Shown here one piece after another: positions 7,118-15,722 of a stretch of DNA of 36,862 nt. A program made the translations under genes and the position numbers. The number at the start of each line of letters is the position of its first letter. Position 1 is the first letter of the stretch. This DNA is from Microcaldota archaeon (GTDB lineage: Archaea > Micrarchaeota > Micrarchaeia > Anstonellales > Anstonellaceae), in the NCBI GenBank assembly GCA_026413805.1, contig JAOAKE010000004.1, positions 1 through 36,862 on the forward strand, in the 5' to 3' direction. Under the pieces are notes generated by a model that was not told where the DNA came from, made no database searches, and worked only from the letters and a program-made list of their open reading frames with translations.

Positions 7118-7621
7118 ATGGAAGTTGCAGTTGGCAAGCTTGGGCAGGCAGCAGTGGAGTTCTTTGCCTATGCATCGTTTTTCTTGTTCGTTGTCCTAGT
7201 GGCAACAGCTGTTTTCTTACAGATTCAACAGCAGGAGCTTTCAAAGGCAGAAACTGCCTTTGCCCAAGAAACTGCCTATGAGTTTGCAGACCAAATTCAC
7301 ACAACATTCATTGCTGGGTCTGGCTTTAGGCAGTCAGTCTCTCTGCCCCAATCAATTCTTGGAAGGCCCTACCAGATCAAGATAAGCCGAAGCGGAAGCC
7401 CAAATGTGAGAGAAACAGGGATGGTGTATGTGGAGTGGAAAGGGGCAGGAGGGCAGCTTAGCTTTTCAGCGCCAACAGTGACAACCGCCTATGATGCAAC
7501 TACACATGCAGGCTTCATTAATGTGTCAGGGGATTTTATAATAATAAATCCGGCGAGCTACCCCGGAGTAAAGCTAAATATTTCAAATGAGAATGGAAGG
7601 ATACGGTTCAGCAGGGGTTAA
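7118..7621 (+). CDS. Type IV pilin-like protein
   Basis: 167 residues from ATG 7118, chosen because ggatgag lies just upstream and the preceding stop is at 7111-7113; an overlapping ATG at 7097 is possible. The N-terminus KLGQAAVEFFAYASFFLFVV is a textbook class III signal: LG, then Q, then Glu at +5, then a hydrophobic helix. The mature part is beta-rich and lacks Cys. It is translationally close-packed with its neighbours on both sides. Confidence 0.68.
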   Translation: MEVAVGKLGQAAVEFFAYASFFLFVVLVATAVFLQIQQQELSKAETAFAQETAYEFADQIHTTFIAGSGFRQSVSLPQSILGRPYQIKISRSGSPNVRETGMVYVEWKGAGGQLSFSAPTVTTAYDATTHAGFINVSGDFIIINPASYPGVKLNISNENGRIRFSRG

Positions 7622-7622
7622 G

Positions 7623-8186
7623 ATGGGCTTGAAAAAGGGGCAATATTTTTCCTTTGATGCAATTGTGGCAGCAGTAATAGGGATAATTGCACTTTCCACA
7701 CTGATAGCTTATTGGAGTGGCGCGCAGTCTGCGGTGGACAGCCGGGCCTTGCCTTTGCATTCCGAGGCAGCGCGCATGTCAGCAGCACTTCTTTCGCCAG
7801 GCGAGCCTGCCAACTGGACCAATTTCCTTCCACCCAGCGGTGGAATAGGCGGAAACATCAGGCAGGTTGGGATAGCCAGCCAATCCGGGGTATTAAATCG
7901 CACAAAGGTGAACGCCTTAATAGACAGGATAGGAGTCATTGGCGGGCCTTCCAGCCCAAAATATCCTGCTTATTTAGAGCTTGGCAGAATATTGCACACC
8001 CCTTCAAACTACTATATCCTTCTTGAAGCATCAGATTCAATTTATTCAAATATCTGCAGCACCTCTTCAGTCTGCCTCATCGGATGGCCTCCTCCTGCAA
8101 ATGCAACCGAAGTAGCCATCTTTCACCGCGGGGCAGTAAGTGAAGAGGGCATTCCTGTCCGCGTTCGCGTATTTCTTTGGCGCTAA
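7623..8186 (+). CDS. Pilin-like membrane-anchored protein
   Basis: 187 residues from ATG 7623, one base after the preceding stop and behind gcagggg. N-terminus LKKGQYFSFDAIVAAVIGII closely parallels the first gene of the run (GFIFSLDAFVAF), with KKG before Q and an acidic residue at +6, then a hydrophobic helix. Two Cys (ICSTSSVCLIG) may form a disulfide. It ends the run, and glmS converges from the other strand 21 bases later. Confidence 0.63.
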   Translation: MGLKKGQYFSFDAIVAAVIGIIALSTLIAYWSGAQSAVDSRALPLHSEAARMSAALLSPGEPANWTNFLPPSGGIGGNIRQVGIASQSGVLNRTKVNALIDRIGVIGGPSSPKYPAYLELGRILHTPSNYYILLEASDSIYSNICSTSSVCLIGWPPPANATEVAIFHRGAVSEEGIPVRVRVFLWR

Positions 8187-8207
8187 CTGAAAAAAACCGA
8201 AAAGAAG

Positions 8208-9962
8208 CTATTCTACTGTCACCGACTTTGCAAGGTTCCTTGGCTTGTCAGGGTCGCGCCCAAGCTCCACTGCCATATAATAGGCAAGCATTTGCAATGG
8301 GATTGAGTATAAAATAGGGGAGGCAAGCTGGCTGCACGGCGGCATCCTGAATGACAATGCTGACTTTGAAAGCAGTTCTTCTGAATCTGACAACACCAAG
8401 AGAGTGGCATTCCTTGCTTTGCATTCCTGTATGTTTGAGGCTGTTTTTGGAAGTGATTCGTCAGATGGCGCAAGCGCCACAACCACGACCTCTTTGTCCA
8501 AAAGCGAAAGCGGTCCGTGCTTGAGTTCTCCTGCAGCGTATGCCTCTGCGTGCAGGTAAGTTATTTCTTTTAGCTTAAGTGCCCCTTCAAGGGCAACCGG
8601 GTAAGAGTAAGACCTCCCGATAAAGAAGAAATCCCTCCTTTTTGCAAGGGCAGAGGCAATCTTTTTTATTTCATTTGACCTAGAGGCAAGCCGCTCTATT
8701 TCCCAAGAAAGCGCGGCAAGCTCTCCTGCCAGTGCGCTTTTGCCTGCAAGGGAAATGGCGATTTTTGTAAGGACGGCAAGCTGGCAGGTGAATGACTTGG
8801 TGGCCACCACCGAAAGCTCAGGCCCAGCCCCAATGACTACTCTGGCGTCTGCTTCTCGGTAAAGGGAGCTTCCCACTACATTTGTTATCGCGATTATCTT
8901 CGCCTTGTCCTTCTTTGCAAGCCTTACAGCTGCAAGGGTGTCGGCAGTTTCCCCAGACTGGCTGATTGCCACAACCACTTTCTCTTTTCCTGTGCGCAGG
9001 TACGGGTATTCTGAGGCATAGGCCACTTCGCATGAGGCCCCAAGGAGCCTGTGCATGGCAAGTTTGAAAACCAAGCCTGCATGGTATGAGCTGCCAGAAG
9101 CAACAACTGCGATGCTGCTTTGGTTTTTCAGCAGCCCAACAGCTTCGCTGACATCAGCAGCCAACGCCTCCCTCACCTTTGACTGCTGCTCATTGATTTC
9201 CTTAATCATAAAGTGCGGGTAGCCGTCCTTTTGGGCCATCTGCGCAGTCCAATTTATGGCATGCACCTTTCTTGCCACCTTTTTTCCGTCTTTCCCAAAG
9301 ACTACAAACCCATCCTTGTGCATCTCGGCACGGTCGCCATCTTCCAAAAAAATAGCTTGGTTTGTGTATTCAAGCAGGGCGGCAACATCAGAGGCGCAAA
9401 TCATTTCTCCCTTCCCAACCCCCATCACCAGAGGCGGCCCATTGCGGGAAAGGTAAATTGCCTGTTCCCCCTCTGCCATCACTACTAAAGACCACGAGCC
9501 TGTCAGCCTCCCCACTGCCTTTTCAAACGCCTTCCCAAAATCCTTCTCTTTTTTTCGCGCATCCTCTATCAGGTGCGCCACAAGCTCGGTGTCTGTCTCA
9601 GAAGTGAAGCGGTGCCCAGCGGATAAAAGCTCCTCCTTCAGCTTTTCAAAATTTTCAATAACACCGTTGTGTATCACGAATATTTTTCCGCTGCAGTCTG
9701 AGTGCGGGTGGGCATTCTGTGGGGTGACGCCGCCGTGGGTTGCCCATCGCGTGTGCCCAATACCCATGTTGCCTTCAAGCTGCAGGAAATTCTTTTTTTT
9801 GTGGATTTCATCTATTTTTCCCACGTCTTTTATCACCCTTATTTTTCCATCCAGGGTGGCAATTCCTGCCGAATCATAGCCTCGGTATTCCAGCCGGCGC
9901 AGCCCTGCCAGTATTACTTCTGAGGCCTTTCGGTGTCCTATGTAGCCGATTATTCCGCACAT
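8208..9962 (-). CDS. glmS: Glutamine-fructose-6-phosphate aminotransferase (isomerizing)
   Basis: 584 residues, near the usual 590-610. MCGIIGYIGHRKASEVIL is the N-terminal nucleophile glutaminase start (Cys2), YRGYDSAG and GHTRWATHG are the glutamine-binding loops, and two SIS sugar-isomerase domains follow (GSSYHAG, SQSGETADT, ATKSFTCQ). The C-terminus DKPRNLAKSVTVE is the conserved isomerase tail. It makes glucosamine-6-phosphate, the precursor of UDP-GlcNAc for N-glycans and surface polymers. The many NxS/T sequons in secreted proteins here would need such sugars. It converges with the pilin run. Confidence 0.97.
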   Translation of the reverse strand: MCGIIGYIGHRKASEVILAGLRRLEYRGYDSAGIATLDGKIRVIKDVGKIDEIHKKKNFLQLEGNMGIGHTRWATHGGVTPQNAHPHSDCSGKIFVIHNGVIENFEKLKEELLSAGHRFTSETDTELVAHLIEDARKKEKDFGKAFEKAVGRLTGSWSLVVMAEGEQAIYLSRNGPPLVMGVGKGEMICASDVAALLEYTNQAIFLEDGDRAEMHKDGFVVFGKDGKKVARKVHAINWTAQMAQKDGYPHFMIKEINEQQSKVREALAADVSEAVGLLKNQSSIAVVASGSSYHAGLVFKLAMHRLLGASCEVAYASEYPYLRTGKEKVVVAISQSGETADTLAAVRLAKKDKAKIIAITNVVGSSLYREADARVVIGAGPELSVVATKSFTCQLAVLTKIAISLAGKSALAGELAALSWEIERLASRSNEIKKIASALAKRRDFFFIGRSYSYPVALEGALKLKEITYLHAEAYAAGELKHGPLSLLDKEVVVVALAPSDESLPKTASNIQECKARNATLLVLSDSEELLSKSALSFRMPPCSQLASPILYSIPLQMLAYYMAVELGRDPDKPRNLAKSVTVE

Positions 9963-9978
9963 GAGAAAAGCACCAAAA

Positions 9979-10173
9979 TCAGACCTTTTCCCCTACTGCG
10001 AAAGTCCTTTTTACAGCCGTGATTTTTATTTTTACTTTTTCGCCCACCTCTGCATTTGGCACAAATATAACAAAGCCTTCAATGTGGGCGATGCCATCTC
10101 CCTTTGCGCCCTTGGCATCAATTATAACTTCGTATTCCTTGCCTTCCTCAACAGGGCGACCGATTCCATCCAT
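9979..10173 (-). CDS. Small TRAM-domain protein
   Basis: 64 residues, a single TRAM fold: GKEYEVIIDAKGAKGDGIAHIEGFVIFVP, then GEKVKIKITAVKRTFAV. Stand-alone TRAM proteins are common in archaea; several bind RNA, and one in Methanococcoides acts like an RNA chaperone. The ATG at 10173 is chosen over ATG 10191 because ggagggtg lies just upstream. It sits between glmS and nurA on the same strand, with its own AT-rich upstream stretch (aatattattaa on the minus strand near 10210). Confidence 0.9.
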   Translation of the reverse strand: MDGIGRPVEEGKEYEVIIDAKGAKGDGIAHIEGFVIFVPNAEVGEKVKIKITAVKRTFAVGEKV

Positions 10174-10252
10174 AACACACACCCTCCACATAGAGCTTGG
10201 AAGGAGTGGTTAATAATATTTTGGCTTTTTGGAAGCAGCATTGCCTGCTTGG

Positions 10253-11302
10253 TTACCTAAAGGGGCGGGCATTCCTGCGAAGGCGCATTAGGGCAGGGCT
10301 CCGTCCCAGCCTGCTAAAAAGCGAGCCATATGCCTGCTCAAATTGGCGCCCATCTAATGCCGCGCGAAGGTCGGCTTCAATAAGCACAGGGGGATAGGCA
10401 TAGGATTTGTGGAGGCAAGAAAGCGAATGGACAAAGGAGGCTATTTCATCAAATCCCCTCTGCCCAGAAAGGAACTCCACCCGCAACGGCCGGTCATCCT
10501 TTACTGGCTTGAGGTAAAAGGCAAGTATTCTTTCGCCCCATTGCCCGAGCTCTTTGATTATCTGGTGCCTCTGTGGTTCCGCCGCATAGGAAAAGGCGCA
10601 AGTCCTCTCACCCTCATTCAGCATAAAAAACAGGAAATTAGTGTCGTTTGTGTTGGCAAACCCATTGCCCTGGGTGTGCTTGCTGACTATCTCTATGAAT
10701 CGCCTGCTTCTGCTGTCCTTTATCACTCCCAGCAAAGTGCAGTTTTTTTCCCAGGCAGCTTGGTAAAGCTTGCGGTATTCTTCTACTGTCTCGTTGTAAA
10801 GTGGCCTAATTTCCGACTCTTCTGGCGGCCTGTCTGACAGGAGGGGGGCTATTGAGCCATCCAGCAGCAGATAATCTGGAGAATGCTGTGCAATGAGCTT
10901 GCTTGCACAGGAAAGCTCGCTTTTAAGCCTGAACAATGACTTGTGCCATATAACCTCATAGCTGTCAAGCCCGCTTCGCACGTCATATTGCGTGTTTGGG
11001 ATTGCAGACGGGAAGTAGGTGTGCGAAATCACCTTGGAAGCGCGATATTCAAATATCACGCCCGCTGCCCTCAAGAGGAGAAAGTCAAAGCCGTGCAGCT
11101 CCTCCCCTATAATGCCGCTGTCCACGGCAGCGACCTTGCAGCTTATGGAAACCTTGCCCACAGGGTAAAAAAGGCTTTTTTCAAGGGTTTCAGGGTATTC
11201 TATCTTCCCTGAATTGAAGCGCAGCCTTTTTGCAAGCTCCCTTTTTTCATTTTCCGACTCCGAAATCTTTTTTGCAATTTCTTCCAAGCCAGAGTCAAGC
11301 AT
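10253..11302 (-). CDS. nurA: NurA-family 5'-3' nuclease
   Basis: 349 residues from ATG 11302; an in-frame ATG at 11338 would add 12 residues. The RNase H-like NurA core is visible as CKVAAVDSG (metal-binding Asp about 61), DYLLLDGSIAPL (Asp about 148) and LLGVIKDSRSRR. The end YPPVLIEADLRAAL matches the conserved C-terminal NurA segment. NurA works with the HerA translocase and Mre11-Rad50 in DNA end resection; none of those partners is visible here. On the minus strand, gataaaaagc lies about 27 bases before 11302, which supports that start as leaderless. Confidence 0.88.
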   Translation of the reverse strand: MLDSGLEEIAKKISESENEKRELAKRLRFNSGKIEYPETLEKSLFYPVGKVSISCKVAAVDSGIIGEELHGFDFLLLRAAGVIFEYRASKVISHTYFPSAIPNTQYDVRSGLDSYEVIWHKSLFRLKSELSCASKLIAQHSPDYLLLDGSIAPLLSDRPPEESEIRPLYNETVEEYRKLYQAAWEKNCTLLGVIKDSRSRRFIEIVSKHTQGNGFANTNDTNFLFFMLNEGERTCAFSYAAEPQRHQIIKELGQWGERILAFYLKPVKDDRPLRVEFLSGQRGFDEIASFVHSLSCLHKSYAYPPVLIEADLRAALDGRQFEQAYGSLFSRLGRSPALMRLRRNARPFR

Positions 11303-11343
11303 AAGTAATATAACGCTGGGTTTGCTTTTTATCTGCATATGCC

Positions 11344-11390
11344 GCGGAAATCCGATTTCCGCTACTAAAAAATTTCCGGAGGAAATTTTT
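11344..11390 (+). promoter_or_regulatory. Two consecutive hairpins in the pth2 leader, the second enclosing the Shine-Dalgarno
   Basis: Hairpin 1 (11344-11362) pairs gcggaaat with atttccgc around a 3-base loop. Hairpin 2 (11368-11390) pairs aaaaatttcc with ggaaattttt around loop gga, so the ribosome site ggagg (11378-11382) lies in the loop and stem just before ATG 11392. The segments are interchangeable: ggaaat (11346-11351) can also pair with atttcc of hairpin 2 (11372-11377), which would free the ribosome site. This is the shape of a switch, but no ligand class is recognised. Confidence 0.6.
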
Positions 11391-11391
11391 C

Positions 11392-11742
11392 ATGGCACTC
11401 AAGCAAGTGATTGTAATCCGCAGCGACTTGGGAATGGGCAAGGGCAAAATCGCTGCGCAGGTTTCCCACGCCTCCCTTTCTGCTTTTCGCCAGGCAGAGC
11501 TGCGCGACAAATTCACTGCGCGGAAATGGGAGGCAGAGGGGCAGAAAAAAATTGTCTTGAAGGTCGCAAGCGAGCAGGAGCTTCTTGCCCTCTATGAGAA
11601 GGTAAGGCGCGAGCTTCCATGCGCCTTGGTTCGCGACGCAGGAAGCACCCAGCTTGAGCCAGGCACAATCACTTGCTTTGCCGCAGGGCCTGCTGAGGAG
11701 GAAAAGATAGACAAGTTCACAAAAGAGCTCAAGCTTCTCTAA
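11392..11742 (+). CDS. pth2: Peptidyl-tRNA hydrolase, archaeal/eukaryotic type (Pth2)
   Basis: 116 residues, the normal length. The Pth2 signature is clear: KQVIVIRSDLGMGKGKIAAQ, then QVSHAS, LVRDAGSTQLEPGT and TCFAAGPAE. It releases peptides from prematurely dropped peptidyl-tRNA so the tRNA can be reused. The gene is divergent from nurA and preceded by a strong ggagg inside a palindrome, which is unusual beside the many leaderless genes here. Confidence 0.96.
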   Translation: MALKQVIVIRSDLGMGKGKIAAQVSHASLSAFRQAELRDKFTARKWEAEGQKKIVLKVASEQELLALYEKVRRELPCALVRDAGSTQLEPGTITCFAAGPAEEEKIDKFTKELKLL

Positions 11743-11776
11743 CCAGCGCCAAGCCCGCCTGCCAAAATGCAAAGGC

Positions 11777-13750
11777 CTAAGCCCGTGCCTTCTCTCCGGC
11801 TGCCAGCTGCTTTTTTTCTGCCACCTCGCCTGCGCTCTTTTTCACCTTGGTGTAAATCCTGAGGATTTCTGCAACAGACCACGCCTGTGAAATTGCCCCC
11901 CTCGGTTCCATCGTGGCAGGCTCATACAGCTCTGGCAGGGAGCCTATGCACCCCTTTCTTATTGCATCTGCAAATGGGCGAAGGGAAGCGAGAACCTGCG
12001 CTTCGCTTCCAGGATAGACGCTCAGCTGCGCGTCATAAAATGCCCCCAAAAGCCAAGGCCAAACCATCCCCTGGTGGTATGCAACATCCCGCTCTTGCTG
12101 GCTGCCTGCATAGTGCTCCTTGTAGCGCGGGTCTGCGGGGGAAAGGGTGCGAAGCCCAAGCGGGGTATAAAGCCTGGAGCGGACAACATGCAATACATAC
12201 TTTCTTTGCAGGGGGTTTAGTGGCGAGTGCGGAAGAGAGGCCGCAAATATCTGGTTTGGCCGGACTGATGCATCATTAGGCTCAATGACGTCAAACAGCC
12301 CCCCATCATCAGCGCAGAACTTTTGGAACGAAGATTCCACGCCCTCCAAAATCTTTGCAATTGCTTCCTCCCGCTTGCCGTCGTCAAAGCGTTTTGCAAG
12401 CTCGCGGAGAAAGCACAAGTTGGAATACCACAGGGCGTTTATTTCAACTGGCTTGCCATTCCTGGGAGTCACTGCCACGCCATTGACTTTTGCATCCATC
12501 CAAGTGGCAGCAGGCTCCTTTACAGAAAGCAGGCAATCTGCGTCCATATAGGCAAGCCTGTTGCCATGCATATAGGAGGAAACAAAGCTGCAGAGGTGCT
12601 TCCATAAGCCATTTTCCACAGTCCAATAGTCGTTAGTGTATTCAACATACTCTCTTACAGAATTGACAAACCACAGCGAGGCGTCAGCGCAGTTGTAGTG
12701 CGCTTGGCCGCTTTCATCTATGAAGTTTGGAACCAGCCCCTCTCGCATGAGCGAGGCATATCTTAAAAGAACCTCTGCCGCAAGCCCATGCCTGCCTGTG
12801 CAAAGAAGAAGCCCAGGCAAGGCAATCATCGCGTCCCTTCCCCACTCCGAAAACCAATGATAGCCTGCCAAGATGCCGTGCCCCTTTCCTCTTTTCGCAA
12901 TGAAGGTGTCGGCCGCATGCAAAAGAACCTCTAAAAAGTCTGTCCGCTCCAGCTTGTTCTGCTGGCAGTATTGCTCTGCAAAATGGTGTGAGCGGAGGGC
13001 TTGCCTGTCAAGAAGTTCCAGGGCATCAGAGGGCAAAAGCATCTCCAAGGAAATCGAAATGTGCAGTTCATCTCCCTTGCAAAGCTTTGCCAAAAAAAGC
13101 CCAGGCGAACAGAGCGTTTCAATGTAGGGATACCCCCTCTCTTTTTCAGCGCGGTATTCCATATTGCGGTATACTTCCCTTGCCTGCACAAACCTTCCGC
13201 CAGAGGCGCAGACGCGCATCTCTGAAGGCTTTCTTATCAAAAAGCCTGCACGGTCGCATTCAAATTCCAACGCAGGCTCAATGGCAGAGGGGTCGCTGTG
13301 AATCTGCCTTGGGGCAAGAAGTGGGCGGGCCGAAAGCTCAACTTCTTTTCCAGCCAGCACCCTATAGGAAACAAGGGCAGTGTTTTTGCCATGCACCATC
13401 CTGACCGATTTTTCAAGCCGCACGTCGCCAAGCGAATAGAGAAAGGTTGGATGGTGGTAGAAGGAAAAGCCTATTTGGTGGCGGAATCCCTCTGGGTAAA
13501 CTACCCCTGGGTAGCAGTTTGTTGAAAGGGGATATTCGCTCCCACCCACCTTGGCAAACTCCTCAAATTTTGAAAGCATTACATGCCTAGAGTGCGCTTC
13601 GCCAATAGGCGCAACTAGCAACCCATGGTATTTGCGCGTGTTCATCCCGATTACAGTAGAAGAGGAATACCCTCCCAGCCCGTTTGCAACCAGCCATTCC
13701 TTTCCTTTAGCCTGCGAAGGAGTCAAGTCAAAGGCAGAAAGCGATATCAT
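11777..13750 (-). CDS. Glycogen debranching enzyme, archaeal type (amylo-alpha-1,6-glucosidase family)
   Basis: 657 residues from ATG 13750 (a GTG six bases earlier is in frame). The N-terminal sugar-binding domain has EWLVANGLGGYSSST and NTRKYHGLLVAP. The (alpha/alpha)6 catalytic domain has WFSEWGRDAMIALPGL (about 302-320), with the catalytic Asp in GRD, and HQGMVWPWLLG near 560. This is the layout of archaeal and bacterial GDE proteins (GH133 relatives) that remove alpha-1,6 branches from glycogen. An A/T-rich box (13768-13780) lies about 25 bases before the ATG, which suggests a leaderless message. It is divergent from the thioredoxin-fold cluster. Confidence 0.92.
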   Translation of the reverse strand: MISLSAFDLTPSQAKGKEWLVANGLGGYSSSTVIGMNTRKYHGLLVAPIGEAHSRHVMLSKFEEFAKVGGSEYPLSTNCYPGVVYPEGFRHQIGFSFYHHPTFLYSLGDVRLEKSVRMVHGKNTALVSYRVLAGKEVELSARPLLAPRQIHSDPSAIEPALEFECDRAGFLIRKPSEMRVCASGGRFVQAREVYRNMEYRAEKERGYPYIETLCSPGLFLAKLCKGDELHISISLEMLLPSDALELLDRQALRSHHFAEQYCQQNKLERTDFLEVLLHAADTFIAKRGKGHGILAGYHWFSEWGRDAMIALPGLLLCTGRHGLAAEVLLRYASLMREGLVPNFIDESGQAHYNCADASLWFVNSVREYVEYTNDYWTVENGLWKHLCSFVSSYMHGNRLAYMDADCLLSVKEPAATWMDAKVNGVAVTPRNGKPVEINALWYSNLCFLRELAKRFDDGKREEAIAKILEGVESSFQKFCADDGGLFDVIEPNDASVRPNQIFAASLPHSPLNPLQRKYVLHVVRSRLYTPLGLRTLSPADPRYKEHYAGSQQERDVAYHQGMVWPWLLGAFYDAQLSVYPGSEAQVLASLRPFADAIRKGCIGSLPELYEPATMEPRGAISQAWSVAEILRIYTKVKKSAGEVAEKKQLAAGEKARA

Positions 13751-13783
13751 GCCCACCTATCGCTTCTTTAAAATAAAAAGTTT

Positions 13784-13833
13784 GCGCTGCTAGGCGCGTG
13801 GCTTGGCTAATTGCTGTGCAGCGCGCTGCTAGG
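13784..13833. repeat. 11-base direct repeat in a divergent promoter region
   Basis: gcgctgctagg occurs at 13784-13794 and again at 13823-13833, 39 bases apart, between the debranching enzyme and the thioredoxin cluster. It could be a regulator-binding pair; nothing else in the 180-base spacer is recognised except TATA-like boxes near 13773 (minus) and 13878-13892 (plus). Confidence 0.4.
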
Positions 13834-13930
13834 ATTAGCTTAATTTGCCGTAGGTTCGCCAAACTTAATCTGCTTGCTTTAAAAATATTGCCAAATTTAC
13901 AAATGCCAGCATCAGCTTAGAGGTGGGAGG

Positions 13931-15133
13931 ATGTCTGAAAAACCATCTGCAATTGAAAGAGGGGAATATATAATCGGAATCGCAATAATCCTAGCGGCGC
14001 TTTTTGTCTCTGCCACAATATACATTTCAATGGCAGATGTAAAGACCGCCATTTATTCTGCAAAAATCCAGCAGGGGCAGCTTCCAGGCGCCCAAGTGCA
14101 GCAAAACAATTCCTCTACTGCCGAGCTTAAAGTGATAGTCATAAATGACAAAAGATGCACCGACTGCCAAGACCGAGCCGAATTTCTAATTGCACAAATT
14201 CGCTCTTTGTTCCCTGATGCAAAACTGGAAAAATACGATTACTCCGATGCCGAAGGAAAAAAAATCTACTCTGAAATTGGCGGCAAGGAGAAAATCCCCC
14301 TCGTTCTTTTTACCCCTGCAGTAAAAGACAGCGATTCCTACTCAAACGTAGCTGCCTACCTTGTCAAGAAGGGGAACTATTTCATGCTCCGAGTTGGCTC
14401 AGAGTTTGACCCAACAGCAGAGATTTGCGGAAACGGGATTGATGACGACTCCAACGGCGCTGCTGACTGCAACGACCCTGCTTGCTCTACCCACATAAGC
14501 TGCATGCCAAAGCTTGACAAGCCAGTAGTTGAGCTTTTTGTGATGAGCCACTGCCCATACGGCACGCAGATGGAAAAGGGGATGCTGCCAGTCATTGACT
14601 TGCTTGGCAACAAAGTGGACTGGAACATCCGGTTTGTGTCTTATGCAATGCATGGGGAAACCGAGGTGCGCGAGCAGCAGCTCCAATACTGCATCCAAAA
14701 ATATAGTAAAAGCAAGTACTTTGAGTACCTCCGCTGCTTCCTCAACTCCAGCAAGACAGAGGAGTGCCTTGCAGCAACCGGGCTTTCACGCTCTCAATTC
14801 CAAAAATGCTATGACGAGGCAGACAAGAAGTTCAACATAACTGCCATCCTCAATGACCGATCCTCTTGGCTGAACGGGGTGTACCCTAAATTTAACATAG
14901 ATGCAGAGCTAAATGAGAAATACGGAGTGGGAGGCTCGCCAACCTTTGTAATAAACGGCATTGTCAATGAGGGGCAAGGAAGGGACCCGGCAAGCATCCT
15001 GCAGACTGTTTGCTTGGGCTTCAAGGTCAAGCCACCCGAGTGCGACCGGCAGCTTTCAACACAATCATATACACCTGGCTTTGGGTTTGAGTTTCAGTCA
15101 ACAGGGGCAATAGCAGCAGGAAGCTGCGGCTAG
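13931..15133 (+). CDS. Membrane-anchored double thioredoxin-fold (DsbA-like) protein
   Basis: 400 residues. A membrane helix spans about 13-34. The first thioredoxin-like domain has a CTDC redox motif (Cys 76 and 79). A short metal-site-like insert, CGNGIDDDSNGAADC (166-180), resembles MopE/EF-hand-type linkers of secreted proteins. The second domain starts VELFVMSHCPYGTQ, with only one Cys in its motif (Cys208), then has a cis-Pro region GGSPTFVING near residue 337 and further Cys pairs that may be structural. It is preceded by gaggtgggagg. First of three similar genes, it probably acts in oxidation or isomerisation of disulfides outside the membrane. Confidence 0.82.
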   Translation: MSEKPSAIERGEYIIGIAIILAALFVSATIYISMADVKTAIYSAKIQQGQLPGAQVQQNNSSTAELKVIVINDKRCTDCQDRAEFLIAQIRSLFPDAKLEKYDYSDAEGKKIYSEIGGKEKIPLVLFTPAVKDSDSYSNVAAYLVKKGNYFMLRVGSEFDPTAEICGNGIDDDSNGAADCNDPACSTHISCMPKLDKPVVELFVMSHCPYGTQMEKGMLPVIDLLGNKVDWNIRFVSYAMHGETEVREQQLQYCIQKYSKSKYFEYLRCFLNSSKTEECLAATGLSRSQFQKCYDEADKKFNITAILNDRSSWLNGVYPKFNIDAELNEKYGVGGSPTFVINGIVNEGQGRDPASILQTVCLGFKVKPPECDRQLSTQSYTPGFGFEFQSTGAIAAGSCG

Positions 15134-15136
15134 CTG

Positions 15137-15664
15137 GTGTGCCGATTGAATGGGCTTTCAGGAAAGGCAGTCTATCTTGCCATTGCAGCGTTAGTCCTTG
15201 TGGCGCTGCTTGTCCTTGCTGTTTATTGGGCAGCAGGCAGCAGCCCAGAGGAAAAAGAGCCGATCAGCATCAACCAGCCAAGCCCTGGGGAGGGCGGCGG
15301 AAAGGAAAGCGCAAAGCAGCCTGCCTCAAAGCAACAAGGCGAGCCAGAGGTGGTGCTTGAATTTCTCTACGCTGACTGGTGCCCCCACTGCCAGAAAATG
15401 AAGCCCATAGTCCAAAAGATTGCAGGCGAGATGCCATCAGAGAGGCTTAAGATAGTCTATTGGAGAGATGAAGATGTGCAAAAAGACCGCGCCACTTACG
15501 ACCGGTTTTCCTACTACCGCCAAAAGGGCATTTTTGTTGGCTTTCCGACATTTGTAATAAACAATGGCGAAGACTACCTTGCAGGAGAAGTGAGCGAGCC
15601 TTATTTTCGCGACTGGCTCTGCAGACATTTCTCCAGCCCAAAGCCAGAAAAATGCAATTCATAA
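15137..15664 (+). CDS. Membrane-anchored thioredoxin-like protein
   Basis: 175 residues from GTG 15137; TTG 15146 is an alternative. An N-terminal helix (about 11-33) is followed by a Pro/Gly/Lys/Gln-rich linker and a thioredoxin domain with LEFLYADWCPHCQKMKP. The cis-Pro loop is GFPTFVINNG. The CPHC motif is that of DsbA/thioredoxin-like oxidoreductases. It starts three bases after the stop of the previous gene, so the two are almost certainly co-transcribed. Confidence 0.85.
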   Translation: MCRLNGLSGKAVYLAIAALVLVALLVLAVYWAAGSSPEEKEPISINQPSPGEGGGKESAKQPASKQQGEPEVVLEFLYADWCPHCQKMKPIVQKIAGEMPSERLKIVYWRDEDVQKDRATYDRFSYYRQKGIFVGFPTFVINNGEDYLAGEVSEPYFRDWLCRHFSSPKPEKCNS

Positions 15665-15722
15665 GGCAGCCACTTTAAAGTAGTGTTTTTTATTCTTTAT
15701 TTCCGCTTTACTTCTTGGTTTT

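Noticed and set aside
11344..11390. Rho-independent-type terminator
   Set aside because: The hairpins lie just upstream of pth2 between divergent genes and the second contains the ribosome site, so a leader or operator role fits better.
11214..11597. 127-codon plus-strand frame spanning the nurA start and pth2
   Set aside because: It overlaps two well-supported genes in other frames and shows no family features.
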